DNA from: Brachionus manjavacas
Taxonomy: Eukaryota; Rotifera; Eurotatoria; Ploima; Brachionidae
NCBI GenBank assembly: GCA_019054805.1
Contig: JAHQIY010000004.1
Span: forward strand, 6,820,001-6,884,000
Length of the DNA: 64,000 bases
Direction of reading: 5' to 3'
Position numbers and translations under genes: made by a program. Positions within the stretch are counted from its first letter, which is position 1; each line of letters starts with the position of its first letter. The notes beneath the pieces were generated by a model, which saw nothing but the letters and a program-made list of their open reading frames with translations, was not told the origin of the DNA and made no database searches. Of this stretch, positions 1 to 13,188 are shown piece by piece.

Positions 1-355
1 TTGTAATCGCTCCTTAAATATTTAAGAATTAGATGGTTATAATTGTAGATAAATACAACTTACGTTTTTAAGCTGGTTCATTTATAAATTGAAAATTAAG
101 AAAAGCAAAAAATTTAATTTTCGATTCTAAATTAACCTTCGATTAGATTAAAAATAATCAATTTATTCAAAAATCTTTCTTTAGATTTTTTTTAAATGGA
201 TCGTAACTGAAAATTTTTTGTTTCACCTTTTAAAACTTATGTAAATATCTTTTGAACAAAATCCATAGTTTTATTAATAATTTAAATTTGGATTGGGATT
301 GTTGTATGAAAATTCAAAATGCCCATTAAAAGACATTGAATTAAGTTTAAAATAA

Positions 356-3300
356 TTAAAAATAAAAATTACATAATTCATGAGTTTTGGCTCGTTTACG
401 CTTGCTATGATTCGATTCTTCATCTGTTCCATTTGTACTAAAATCATCGCTTAACTCGCAATAAACCGACTTAGCACTTCGACTTCTGCCAAGTCTTCTG
501 TGTCCATTTTCAATCGAAACATTTGATGTAGTGGAAGTTGTTGAAGCAGATGTAACACTTTTAGATTGTTTTTTGTCTTCTTCCCAATCATCGGCCAATT
601 TTCTTTTTCGCTGACGTGTCTTTTTTTCATAATCGTCCTCAGTACTTTCATCATAAGCCACTTTAGCCTTGGACCTTTTTCGTCGTTTCTTGTCTTCATT
701 CTCCGCTTCACTTTCCATTTCTTGATCCTCTTCTAAATCTTCAACTCTTTTCTTCTTAGTTTTGTTCTCATCCTCGAATTGACTATTCTCATCAGAATAG
801 AACTCATCGTTAAAAGTCTTCCGTATTTTACGCGGAGTTTTCTCAGCTGTTTTTGGTCTGCATTCTGGACAGTGCCAGTCAACATTGGGTTTTTCATTTA
901 AAGCTGGTCTTAAACAATAAAGATGATATCCTCGGTCACACTCACAACACAATACCATGTGTTCTGGGTCGCCTTTTTTTCTACATATTTTACATTTGGC
1001 ATTCAATGTTGACTTGGACCATGCTATACTTTCGTCCAAATTTTGTAAATGAATAAACAACTGAGACAATGTGGTGCATGACATCAACGATTTTTCCCAT
1101 ATTAATAAAATTCCATGTCTTTGATCATCGTTTTTTTTCTTTCGGTCTAGAGTTTTATGAATGTCACCAAGTGGCATGCGCAAATATTTCTTATCCACTG
1201 ACTGCTCGATTTGAAGCATTATTTTGGCAAAATTATTCACAATATTCATCTGAATATCGAAACTATAGGGATCCTGAAAAGATGAGCTAAGAAAATCAAC
1301 GAATTTGGGAGATGGAAAATTGGTTAATTCTATGGAAGATCGTGGCACATCACCCCAGACCAGATTCTCACAGAGTGGTTCATAATGACCCGATTGGATG
1401 CTTTCCCGCCATTTGAGTCGGTTCTCGACCTTAAGATGACCTAGACCTCCGACCATAATTTGTTCCTCAAGCTCTAAAAGCTTTTCTTTCAGGTCATGTT
1501 CCATGTATTCGTGGGAAGATATGCTGGAAAAAGAGTTTGACAATTGGGATGACGAATCACTTAAATGAACGAGTAATTCTTTCATTTCTTTGGATTTGGG
1601 TCCTCGTTTTTTTGGAATATTATTCTGGACTAGACTATTGGCAAGGACATTGTTGACGTTTTCTTTGAGGCAATTTTTTAGGCTTGTCTCAATGTCTTCG
1701 GCACTCATCGTTAAGCTATTTATTAGGAAAATAGTCTTTTGAACGTGCTCGACAATTCGAGTTTTGAAATCAGTCAATACTTGTTTTAGTTCAGATTCTC
1801 GGATGCCTCTCTCGGAAAGTTGCTCTAATAGTTGGTCTAAGCTCTCGGCCGTGTAATAAAACCCCCATTTAGTTTCACCAATAATGTACTCATTTAATTT
1901 AGGGCCTAAGTCAGATTTTGGAAGATTTTCTTTTCCAAAATTTTTGTTTTCTTTTTTAGGACTTGCCTTCGGTCCAGAATTAATCTCATAGCTGGAATCA
2001 TCTTCAACAAACAAACCCGGCAGCGACTTAAAAACCCTATAGCGTCTGTGATACCGATCGCGTCCTAACGGAGTCATAGAGTATTTTATTTGTAGCTGGT
2101 AGATCTCTTCCATCAGGCCTTTTTCTTTTTTGAGATAGTCTTCTCGCTTTTTGGAGCTTTCTGCTAGCAGTTTGGCTTCTTCTTCTTCATTGCTCAGCGA
2201 TTTTCGCTCTTTGGTCTTTGATTCTTTTTGTATGGCTCGTTCGTGCATCTTTTTTTTCCATCGCTCTGATGCTTCCTCTCTGACGCGTCGATTTTCTTCG
2301 ATTTGGAGGTCTCTTAACTGCGCCTTCAATTGACTCATTTTGTGCAAATTATCTTCTAACAAGTCTCGAAATCGGACTTGGCTCATCAATTGATCACATA
2401 AACATTTCAGTATTTTAAGTTTTTCATCTTGTTGAAAAATAAATCAATTAAATAAGGAATCTCAATTATTTCAATAATTTAATTAAAATTCAAATACAAT
2501 TACTTTGAAAGTGATTTTAAATTTTACTTATACTCTTAAATGGAGAAGATAAGAAAATGCTAAAGATGTGTGAGTATTAAAAACAAAAAAAATGAAACTA
2601 AAAAAAACAACGTATACAACTAAATCTGCGAAAAATATTATTTTTTAAATGTTTATCAGCTCATAAAAATTCTTCCTTTACTAAAAATGTTCTTTTTTAA
2701 TTGATTTTGATTTTAATTTTTGTGATAGTTTCATATGATTTTAATTTTTTTTAATTTAAAGTATTTAAAAATTTTAAAAAATGAATATCAAAATTAAAAA
2801 ATGCCTAGAACAAATTTTGAATAAAATGCCCCAAATTTTTTATTTTTTTCCCTAAATATTAAATAAATTCTCAAATTATGAAGTTTATACATAAAAAAAT
2901 TAAAAGGAAATCCACTTTTTTTGACTTATTAACACTTTTTATTAAAAAATGATAACAAATTTAAGAAAAGGTACCTAAATAAGAAAATAAGATAATATTC
3001 AATCGATGTTAATGCTGAAAATCATGTAAGCCAAATTTTTCTAGAAAGTTGTTTATGTCATTGAAGTTATAAGCTTCAATTTTAAATTTAAATAATTTAA
3101 AAATCGAAAAATAATAACTTTTAGCAAGTTTGATTATTGCATTTTTTGAAAAATAATATTCAAGAATAAAGCAAAATAAATGAGTATACTTTTTCGGATG
3201 TAGTAAGCCAGAAAAGTCTTCCATAAGAAGGTTTTGAAAAATTAAGAAAATGTAACGCTGAACCTTATGGTGAAGCAGATTTAGATTTTACGTCTGATTT

Positions 3301-6300
3301 TACGTTAAGAGCTTTGGCGTCTTTTGAGTGAGTTAATTGTAAAATGTAAGTTTACTTTATAATTTTGGATAAAACAAAAAGTGGAGCATTACTTTATTTT
3401 TATTACAAAATTTAAGTACCTTCTCTTAAATTTGTTATCATTTTTTAATAAAAAGTGTCAATCAGTTAAAAATAGTGTTTTTCTATTTAATTTAGTGTTA
3501 TCAAAGAAGAACGAAAGAAATTTTACCAACAGAGAATTCCTTTCAAATTTTAAATAGTCAAATGAATTAGAAAATCTAAAATAAAATAGAAAATATTCTT
3601 TTATTATCTTAAAATTTATGATACATTTTGCATTGCGTAAATACCAAATTAACAATGTTTCGCAAAATAATTGTCTTCTTCTTATATTTTAGATATTTTT
3701 AGACCTGTCAGTTCTAGAAAGACAATGAGGCTGATCAATTCTGCGATCATTGTGTGATTTTATGTAATATTTGCTTTATTAAATGACTTTTAGGAGAAAC
3801 AGAAATTTTGGGTATAATAATTTTGCAAGGAAAATGGCTCTCAAAAACAACAAATCGGGTTTTTTTTAAATTATCTTTTTTTAATTTAAGTTAAGATATT
3901 TTCATGTTTTTTTAAATAAGAATTATTTTATTCAAATAAATTTTGTTTTGAATTGATACATTATCAAGTAATAACTTAGATTGGTGCCACCCTAAATGGT
4001 GATCTGAAATCACGAAAATGTGTGAACTGAAAAAAAAATAGTTAAGTAAGATTAATAAAAAAATTGTGAACTTTTTTTTGTGAGCTAATTTTTGTGAACC
4101 AATTTTTGTTTGAACTGAAATAATTAGTCATCAGTTTTTGAAATTAAAATCAAACAAAAAATTCTTTTTTTTTCAAAAGTTTTAAAATATTACATAGAGT
4201 AAAATGAAAATTGATAACAATCCGATCAAGGCTAAAGCTCATTTACTTAAAAAAAAATTGTATGAAAATGTACCAATCACTGAGGCTGACAAAATTGCAA
4301 ATGAAATATTGTAAAAGGCGGATGATAATGTATTGTGTGATCTTTGTTTAACAAAAAGCATTGAAAGAAAAATCTAAGGGTAACTGGGTGTTAATGCTTC
4401 ATAAAATTTAAAGTCATAAAAAAAATAAACATTAGATTTTTAATTAGTAGATATTTATTGATTAAATGATTAATTGATTGATTTTTTTAAATAATATTTT
4501 ATCAAATAAACTTTTGGTTTCGAGATCACAAAATTTTTATACGTGAACTGTAGCTCACAAAAATGTGAGTTCACCATTTAGGTTAGCACCTTTAGATTTT
4601 TATTTTTAAAATTTTTGCTAAAAGCCTTACCTTGAAAACTACTTTTTGCTTTTTTTATCAATTTCTATTCATATCAATTACTTTGTTTATCATTTATTAT
4701 TTCCACCGTATTTATTATTTCAGTTTGAACACTTTTTTAAATAAACAAATTTATCTTTGTATTAACTAATTTAATAACAGAGATTTTTAATAATTAAAAC
4801 TATTAAATTTAAAAGATTTTTAATTTATTATCTAAAATCTTGTCTCCTTTAGTGGTTTAATTTAATTAGTTTAATTTTTTAATCAAAACTATTCCTTAAT
4901 TTTTTTTAATTGCCAAATTTTATGAGAAAAAAAATTTAGTTGTGAAATTTAGCTTCAAAATAATGCCATTCTATATTCCTCTGAATAATCACTTAAAATT
5001 TTTTATTCATAATTTTGATTACCGAAATTATTTTAAATTAAAAAAAAATTCAATCAAAATCTAAAGAGGATTTTAAAGCTAAAGAAAACAAAATTTTTTT
5101 ACCTGGTTCTAACTCAAAGACGTTCGTTTCTTCAAGTTTTTTTAAGATATCTTTTTCTTTTAATCCAAAGTCTATACCAGCTTCGTCCATTCTAGTATAT
5201 CCACCTCTTTGCTGGTACCAGAATTTGATCTTTGAAGTATGTCTACAACCACTTGTTAAAAAATAAAGCCGTAGCATTTCAGAAATAGTATAGACATCTA
5301 GACCAATTCGAATCATGCTCTTTCCTTGTATGCTTTTAATTAATATGTTAAAATTTTCTGCCATGTCTACATAAGACTCTCTATCATTTGGTTTTTGGAA
5401 CGAATCTTGGTATAAATTCTCTATACTCACTTCTTCAGATTCCAACTCTTCTTCATTAATCGATTCCGAGTCCGATTCGCCATTATGATCTTCAAAAGTT
5501 TCTTCATCATTGCATTTAAAAATCGAATCAAGAAAAAAAAGAAGCAGATTGCACAAAGCACTGTCACAACTCTTGGAAAAAAGGGCATTCTCAAGCAAAT
5601 TAAAATTAAAACCATTCGGAAAATCGGACTTAATATCAAACAAATCGCCAAAATTTGTCACAAATTCTAAAATCATCAAAGCATCCCCAAACATATCCTG
5701 ACTTAATTTGCTCTTAACGGGAACCGGTTTTGGTAAATCGGACAAATTTTCACATTCCAGATCTTCACGGGGTTTTTTCAATTCTTTTAAATATTCAGCT
5801 TGCTTTCTTTTTTCTTCCATTTGTCTCTTTTTTTCTCTCTCTTTTTCCTCTTTTTTTATTATTTTGTCTCCTTCAGCTTCAATAAGCATCATTTCTTTGT
5901 CTTCGTCGTCCGGAGTGTAATCTCGCCAAATAGCAAACTCTTCTTCGCTCATTTCTATCACTTTTTTTTCCAAAATCTGAACTATTCTGTACGCATATTC
6001 CTGACATTCTTCATTAGTATCGTCAATTTCAGATTCATCTGATTCAATATGTTTTTCCTCTGATTTTGATTTTGCCGGCGATTTAGCTAGTCCTTTAGCT
6101 GTTTTGGAAAATTGTCCACGGCCAAAAGTAACCTCGAATTTGGGCGGATAGCCCGAAAAAATCTCTGAGAATTTAGTTTTGTCTAAATTAAATTTTCTGA
6201 CCGACTCATCTGAAACTCGCCAAATGCCGTCGGATGATATCTCACAATTTAATTTTTTATAAATATATATTTTGTCTTTGGTTAGTAAATTTTTGGTTCG

Positions 6301-7563
6301 ACAAATTTGATCAGCACGAACCGTCTGTCTTGGATTCGTGGCAGTCTCGATTACATATTTTATTTGAGATGGTTCTTAATTTTTAAAATATTTAATCGAT
6401 TTCATTTAATTAATTAATTTTAGAATAGGAATTTTTTGAATAATAAAACTTGATTAGTATCTACTTAAAAAATTTAACTTGGTTTGTGAATTTCAGTACA
6501 AAAGAAAAGAACAAAAAAATTGATGGACAATTTTTTTTAAAATTTTGTTCTGTTCCTTTGTTCTTAATCCCACAAAACCATTTAATTGGAATTATTGGAA
6601 TTCCGATCTTTTATGTTTTAGAAAATTTCTCTAATTTTTGTGAAAACAAACAAAGTCGATGAAAATCATTTAGAAAAAAAATTGACTGAAATGACTAATT
6701 TTTATTTTTTTTGGACCATTTTGTTCAGATACCCTCTTTTTGAAAATTTTGATTTAAAAAATTTGACTAACATCAATGAATTTTTTAATACAAAATAATA
6801 TGTTTGCTTCATTTTAAATTAAATTTAGTTATTTATGAAAAATTGAAGTAAAATGTTGTAAAAACCGATTCAAATAAAAAAAAATATCTATCAATAATAA
6901 ATATCTATCAAAAGTAAATTACCTATCAATAATCCATTTTTCGAGGGATCATCACCGGGCTCATCTCCTTCGGTCTGGTTAAATTTTTTTGGTAGAATGA
7001 CGTCAATAACTTTGCATTGATTATTTCTAAAAATAAAAAAAAATAAAATCAAAAATAAGAATTTCTAAGTAAAGATTTGAATTACTTTGAAGAAGACATG
7101 ATTAGAGTTTCGCCTTTAAAAAACCTTTCATTGGAAAAGCCAAAAACATCGCCTATAACTTCTTTTATGCTTTAAATAAATTAAATTCTCTATAAATTAA
7201 AATTAGAAAAAAATTACTTTCCACGCGTAGTTTTGTGTAGTAAATAGACGATTGCTTTTTCCAGAGCTTTTGAGATCGGCTTGATCGATTTAAGCGCCTT
7301 TTCCTCGCTCTCAACTGCCTCCGAAAATGTTAACCCGGTTTTTCCTGTCAACTGACATGTCCAAACTAAGCTGTTACATAAAATAGTTCTCTCAAAATAT
7401 TCACTAAAAAAAGTTAGGCAAAATTTTTTAGAAAAATTCCAAAATATTACTCATAATCCCTGAAAATTTCTTTAGTTAATTTTGAGAAAAAAATTTCTTC
7501 GTTGGGATCCAAATTTTTAGGCACTGGTTTGGGCGCAAATTTTTGTTTGTTCAGCAAAGGCAT
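356..7563 (-). CDS. BAZ1A: BAZ1A/ACF1-type chromatin remodelling subunit (WAC-DDT-WHIM-PHD)
   Basis: Six exons join in frame: 7563-7451, 7403-7218, 7169-7086, 7026-6923, 6374-5103 and 2427-356, giving about 1276 residues. ACF1 partners ISWI in nucleosome-spacing complexes in the nucleus. The N-terminus (MPLLNKQKFAPKPVP, then FERTILCNSLVW) is a WAC domain. A charged coiled coil at about residues 310-375 precedes a DDT domain (FGDALMILEF, about 385-445) and WHIM motifs (about 520-620, split by the large intron and resuming at DEKLKILKCLCDQL). Next come PLGRDRYHRRYRVFKSLPGL and a C4HC3 PHD finger at about residues 1066-1113 (CKICRKKGDPEHMVLCCECD). The tail is acidic/basic and low-complexity. No bromodomain, usual at the C-terminus of this family, follows before the stop at 358-356. 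A donor-like GTAATT at 372-371 could splice to exons outside the window. The start gives a family-typical N-terminus. Confidence 0.93.
2912..3477. mobile_element. Inverted-repeat DNA element (MITE-like) in the BAZ1A intron
   Basis: About 44 bases at 2932-2975 recur in inverted orientation at 3415-3458 with one or two mismatches. The similarity continues outward, more diverged, to about 2913 and 3477, where both ends read CACT. The whole element is roughly 565 bp with arms of up to 64 bp. The interior holds an ORF of about 71 codons on the minus strand (3224-3009) with no recognisable domain. I could not define a target-site duplication, so the superfamily is unassigned. Confidence 0.7.
3983..4590. 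mobile_element. hAT-like non-autonomous DNA transposon in the BAZ1A intron
   Basis: The left end starts GGTGCCACCCTAAATGGTGA. The right end, reversed, starts GGTGCTAACCTAAATGGTGA, so there are terminal inverted repeats of about 20 bp with two differences. The flanks are CTTAGATT (3975-3982) and TTTAGATT (4591-4598), a 7-of-8 match that fits the 8 bp duplication of hAT elements. The inside has repeated GTGAACT/GTGAGCT words near both ends. It also has a broken reading frame (about 4204-4375, +) containing a CDLC motif, possibly a captured or transposase remnant. Confidence 0.65.
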
Positions 7564-9295
7564 TGTTTGGAGTGGTTTAGTTGAGAATAAATAAAGTGAC
7601 CAGAGAAAAGCGCATTTACATTAAACAAAATATTCAAATATTCTAGGATAAAAATGGAAATAAATATCAAATGATAATAAGACGACGAATAATTATACGG
7701 AGGAAAAAATCAATATCATAGAGTAATTTTAACTACGATGGCTCATACATATATAGACAGAGAACTGAATTCAATTTTTTAGTTTCTAACTAATGAAAAA
7801 CTAAAATTGAAATTTATGTTCAGCACTTATGTGCTCATGGTGTATACACGTCGAAGTTTTTTAAGTCTATCTTGAGTCTTAGTTGTACAATCTTTTTGAA
7901 AATTTTAAGGCACTTTATGGGCGCAAATGCCAAAAATTATTGCCCAAACTGACCAAAACCTGCGAAATTACACAAATGCTTTTTCCTCACACCGAATAAA
8001 GCCCGCGGATTTTTGACAGATAATTGGGATATTGCTTTTTGACTCAGAAACATTGAAATGAACACATAAGCTAGACTTGCTTTAGCTAGAAAACTAAAAA
8101 TAAAAATTCTCTTAAACGTTGCTTCGCATATTTTATTAAAATTTTTGAGCTAATTCCCAAAATCTTAGAACCCAATGTATTATTGAGCTCTCTAAAAAAA
8201 TGAATAATGTAAAAATAATCAAAGATGTGTCGGAATTGATAAAACATCATATTAAACGTCCTTGAAATAAGATCCGATTAGGAACAGGCTGAGATTTCCA
8301 GCAGAATGTCCAAAAATTTACTTTGAATACTTTTAATTTTCTTTAACTTGTAAAAACAAAACTATTTGTCTGTGAATAAGATTGTTAAAAATATTCAATA
8401 TTAATTTTTATTCAGAAAAATTCGTATTCTCAAATTAAATTAAAAAATATAAATAAGACTTGACGAAGATTTTATTCTATTTGGCACAAGGAAAAATAAA
8501 AATATTGAATTCGAATTCTATTTTAAAAAATTATCTCAAACTTTAAATTGAGAATTTTTTTATTTTTAAAAACATTTCAATCTAGTTTTAATCGATTTAA
8601 AAAGAAAAATTAATTTTATTTTTTTTTACAGCTTTCTTGCATTAAAAAAAAAGATTGTTTACAAATGAAAAACTTTTGAAAATATCCGATGGTTTTGGTT
8701 CTAAAACTTGGAAAAATTGACCTCAAAGAAAAAATATAATTTTTTTTGAATTTTTTCTGCCTAACTTTTTAAATCACCTTTAAATTAAAGGACAATTTTT
8801 ACAATCATATCAATTTAAATAAATATAATTGAAAATTCTAAATATTCAAAAAAAGTTTAAAAAATTAAAAAAAAATTTGAAAATAAATTGTTAAATTTAT
8901 TTTGAGCGAGGCCAAAATTTGCCAACTAGCAATGCAACATAATAATTTAAATTTGAAATCATTTTGAAATTAAGTTTTCTTTCTTCCTTTCAATATACAA
9001 ATCATTTCTATGATTCCTTAAGTGCATTTCAAAATTCGCTTCACCAAAGACCCAAGTGAGATAATTTATTATTGAAAATATAATTTAACTTAAAATCAAA
9101 GCATGCAAATATGCTTAAAAATTTAAAATAAACATGTGCATATAGGACTTTTATCGTTTTTGCTTTCAATTTTAGCAAAAGTTGTTCGAAATATTTATAA
9201 TTTGAAAAAATAAAAAATATCTATACTGAAATTTAAATATTTCTCTAGCATAGCAAAAATTTATCCTTTTTTAGAATTATCTTTGGTACCTAGAA
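7564..9295. other. Divergent intergenic region between BAZ1A and EIF3A
   Basis: About 1.7 kb of AT-rich DNA between the two divergent start codons, so it must hold both promoters. I see no coding exon, RNA gene or repeat in it. No core promoter motif could be singled out with confidence. Confidence 0.6.
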
Positions 9296-12127
9296 ATGCC
9301 ATTTGCAAAGCCGGAAAACGCTCTTCAGAGAGCTGAAGGTAAACTTTTAAAATTTTTGCAAAACCATTGAAAAAAAGACACCTTAAAATGATCTTAAGAG
9401 TTCATAAATGTTGGCAAGAAGCAGAGAGCTTTGGACACTTTGTACGAAATAATTCGCTCGAAAAAACATCGAACATGGCAAAAAATACACGAGGAAATAA
9501 TGAAAAATTATTTGGAACTGTGTGTCGACCTTAAGGAAAGCCATATGGCAAAAGACGGTCTTCATCAGTACAAAAATATTTGTCTGAATGTAAATGTCAA
9601 ATCTCTTGAAGAAACTATCAGCGGTTTTCTGCATTTAGCAGAAGAAAAGGCAGAAAAAGCGAAAAAAGACGCCAGTGATGCCAATGTTTTGGCCGATGTG
9701 GACGACTTGGAATACATAAACTCTCCAGAGAGTGTATTGCTTAAGGCAGTTAGCGGCGAATCATCACAAGACCGTACAGACCGAGACCTTTTAGCTCCAT
9801 GGCTCAAGTTCGTGTGGGAGTCGTACAAGCAATGCTTGGAGTTGCTTAAAAACAACAATAAACTGGAAAATTTGTACCAGTCTGTGGCCAAACAAGCATT
9901 TTTGTTTTGTGTTAAATACCAGCGTAAAACTGAATTTAGAAAGCTGTGCGAAACCATTCGCCAACACATGGTTCAAAGCCAGAAATATGTCAACGCTCAG
10001 CAGATTGACTTGAACAAGCAAGAAACCCAAAACAACCATTTGGAAATTAGATTCTTGCAGTTAAATCATGCTATATCAATGGAATTGTGGCAGGAAGCAT
10101 ACAAAGCAGTCGAAGACATCTACGGACTGATGAGCATGTCCAGAAGCAAGCCCAAGCCAGGCCAAATGTACAACTATTATTCGAAGTTGAGCTTGATTTT
10201 CTGGAAGGCCGGAAACCACTTATTCCATGCAGTTACTTTGCAAAAATTGTTTGTGCTCCTTAAAGAGCAAAAAAAGACCATTACTCAAGAAGAGTTGACT
10301 AAAATCAGCTCTAAACTTTTGCTAGCCACTCTGGCCATTCCGATTCCTCCCAACAGGTCCATTATCGATGAATGCCTTGATCAAGACGAAGTCACTCTTG
10401 AAAAATTGAAGCGCCTCAGTTCACTTCTTAATTTGCAGCAGTCTCCTACTAGACTTTCTTTGCTCAAAGACTTGCAAAAATACAACGTCATCAACCATGT
10501 CTTCCCTGAAATAAAAGACTTGTACAAGAGTCTTGAGTGTGAGTTCAATCCATTGAAGTTAAGCGAACGTGTCAATAAATGCTTGGACTATTTGGAATCT
10601 CGAACTGATTTAGCTAATGAAAGTTACAGCCAATACATCCAACCAATTAGGAAAATTGCCGTCACCAGACTACTGAAGCAAATATCTCAAATTTACACCA
10701 CCATCGAGATCAATCGCTTTTTGCGTTTGATCCCCAAAGGAGTTGATGTTCACACTTTGGAAAAATTGATTGTAGATTCGGCCAAAAATTTGGACCTACA
10801 GGTCAGAATAAACCATCAGACTAATTCGCTTCATTTTGGCAACGATTTGTACGTGTCGCAAAAAGATGACATGCCAGAAGGACCTTCTATTCAGTCGATG
10901 CCAAGTGAACAAATACGCAATCAATTGATCAATATGAGCCAGGCATTGCAGCAAGCCAACCAGATTATCTCGCGGGAAGAAAGCAAGAAAAGACACGAGG
11001 AATTGTCGGTAAACATTGCCAATGTTTACCGGCAGACATGCGACAAGCATCATGTTGATTTGCTGAGACGCAAACACCTGATCGAGAAGCAAAAAGAAAT
11101 GTACGAGTACTTGGCAGGCGAAAAAGAGAGACAAGAAATGGAGAAAAAACGCCAAAAGCTGGCCGAATTGGAAGAGAGAGCCAAAGTGGGCGCTGACTTT
11201 AGGCCCAAAAAGGACATGTACGAGGCGATCGAAGCCGAAATCGACCAGAAAAACAGGGATGAAGACAAAGCTCTGCAGCAAGAAATCGAAGAGGCCAACA
11301 AGGCCAAGCGAGAAATGACTGAAAAATTGAAGAAAGAAGAGAAAAAACTTGACCATTTTGTGCGAGCTTGTCATGAGAACGAAATTTCACTGATACAAAA
11401 AGGTGCCGAAAAGGAGCAGGAAGATCTTAGAAAATTCTGGGACGAACAAGAAAAGGAAAGAATTGAGAATTTGAAAAAGGAAGCTCTCATTCAAAAAGAG
11501 AATCGTGAGCGGCTAATGCGCATGGGAGATGACAAAGACGCATTCTTCAATCTAATCTTGGCTGGCCGCAAGACAGAATTTGAGAAACAGATAAAAGAGT
11601 TTAATGACAAATTGAGGGTGGCCAGAGAGAGCAAGCTTTTGGAGAGAAAAGAGAAGCGTAAGGCCGAAAGACGCGAAAAATATTTTAAGGAAATCGAAGA
11701 GGCGAAAAAACGAGAGGAAATGGAGAAGAAAAAGCGCGAGGAAGAGGAAATACGCCGCAAAGCCGACGAACAAGCTAGAAAACAAAGACAACGTGAACGA
11801 GAAATCGAAGAGAAGCTGGCCAAAGAGCAGGTTGAAACCAAGAAGGAGGAAAAGCCTGCACCTACGCCTTACAGACCAAGGGCAATGGGTGGAATGGGAA
11901 TTAGCAGGCCCGAAAAGCCACAAACTTCATCAGAAGAACTTGGCTGGCGAAGAAAAACCGAAGAGCAAACTAGTTGGAGCCGTTCGGGACCAGAAACGGA
12001 TCGAAGAGGCTTTAGGGACTCTAAACAACCTGCCCCGGCACCTACTCGAGGAGCATGGAAAGAGGTCGGCTCGAAAAGAAGAGAAGAAAAGAAAGATGAC
12101 GACGTTTGGAGAAGAACACAACAATAA
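9296..12127 (+). CDS. EIF3A: Eukaryotic translation initiation factor 3 subunit A
   Basis: Two exons (9296-9338 and 9399-12127) join in frame to give 923 residues. The start MPFAKPENALQRAE matches the family N-terminus, and the join reads into FINVGKKQRALDTLYEIIRS. eIF3a is the large scaffold of the eIF3 complex on the 40S ribosomal subunit. Diagnostic blocks include KKHRTWQKIHE, YLELCVDLKESH, AISMELWQEAYKAVEDI and LQSMPSEQIRNQL. The PCI region covers roughly residues 310-500. From about residue 560 the protein is a long charged coiled coil (the spectrin-like segment). It then ends in a short R/W-rich tail finishing WRRTQQ. It is much shorter than the human protein (1382 residues) because the long DDDRGPRRG-type repeat block is absent. 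Poly(A) signal candidates (AATAAA) follow within about 30 bases. The gene is divergent from BAZ1A. Confidence 0.97.
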
Positions 12128-13188
12128 GCATTCACAACCACGAAATTTTAATAAATTTTAGCAAAAAAAATTTCAAAATTTATTATTAAAATAAATAGTG
12201 GAAAAAAATCAAAAATTTTATTCCGTTTATTTTTTTAATTTAACCTCTATTTTTATATAATAAATAAAAAATTGAAAGAGAAAAATAAAGATGAAAGTTT
12301 TTTTTTTTTAAATAATTTGAAAAAAAAATATTGTCCGTAATTTTCATATTCAAGATATAATTAGTAAAAAAATTTGCTACCTTTTTTTCAAATTTTACTT
12401 GTCTAATTGAAAGAATAAGTGTATTTTTATTACTCATTTTCAACTTTATTAAAAAAATGGATCACCCGATAGAAATAATGAGACTATGTGAAATGATCAA
12501 CTTCTTGTTATGAATTGGTTAAAGCTGAAAATTGTGGTGTTACTGTTCAAAGTCCGAAATGCTCCATTGTACAAAGAGTAAGCTTTAGAAAAATTAAATG
12601 AAAAGGAAGCTAGCGAGAGAATTCGAAATAGGTTAACCGCACACACAAAATTATCGAAAGCTTCAGTAAGCTCGATTAAAAGTCATCAATCAATCTTTGA
12701 AGCTCTAAACCAGCGTCGATTATATTGTAATAAATTAAAAGATTTTGTTAGATAATTCAAAAAAATTTTTTTTTTAAAAAAAATTATAGAAATTTATTTA
12801 TTATTAAAAATCAAAGAAAAAATAGAGAAAATTGCCAATTTTTTGGCAAAAATCGAATTTACCGAGTCTTACAGATATTGTTGTAATTTTATGTAATCTT
12901 ACGTAAGTCCGTAAGTTCCATTTGCGTACTTTTGCTATGAATCCTTTTTATGCTAGCATGAAATGTGTTCTTTTGTGTCATTTTGATTACTTTTCTTTGT
13001 TATGAGAATATTCTGGCCTTATGGGTCCTTTCGTTTCGTATTACACAAATTTCTGTAAGAACCATGTAAAATAAAAGCACTGTGTATATATATAATAATA
13101 ATATAATATGAAATATGAAACTTTTTTGATGCAAATATATTTATTATTAAAAAAAAAATTAATTTAATAAAAAAATTTTAAAAAAAGC
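12128..13188. other. Intergenic region with a decayed coding-like fragment
   Basis: Mostly AT-rich spacer between two convergent genes. From about 12461 to 12750 base composition is more balanced. A plus-strand frame there reads ASERIRNRLTAHTKLSKASV and continues for about 55 codons, while frames upstream are broken. It could be a transposase or pseudogene remnant, but I do not recognise it. A short TA/ATA microsatellite lies near 13084-13115. Confidence 0.3.

Noticed and set aside
1..355. Bromodomain exon of BAZ1A at the left edge
   Set aside because: No minus-strand frame in this stretch resembles a bromodomain; it is AT-rich non-coding sequence.
10796..11374. Long minus-strand ORF of 192 codons inside eIF3a
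   Set aside because: It is the antisense shadow of the conserved coiled-coil coding strand and has Phe/Leu-rich filler composition.
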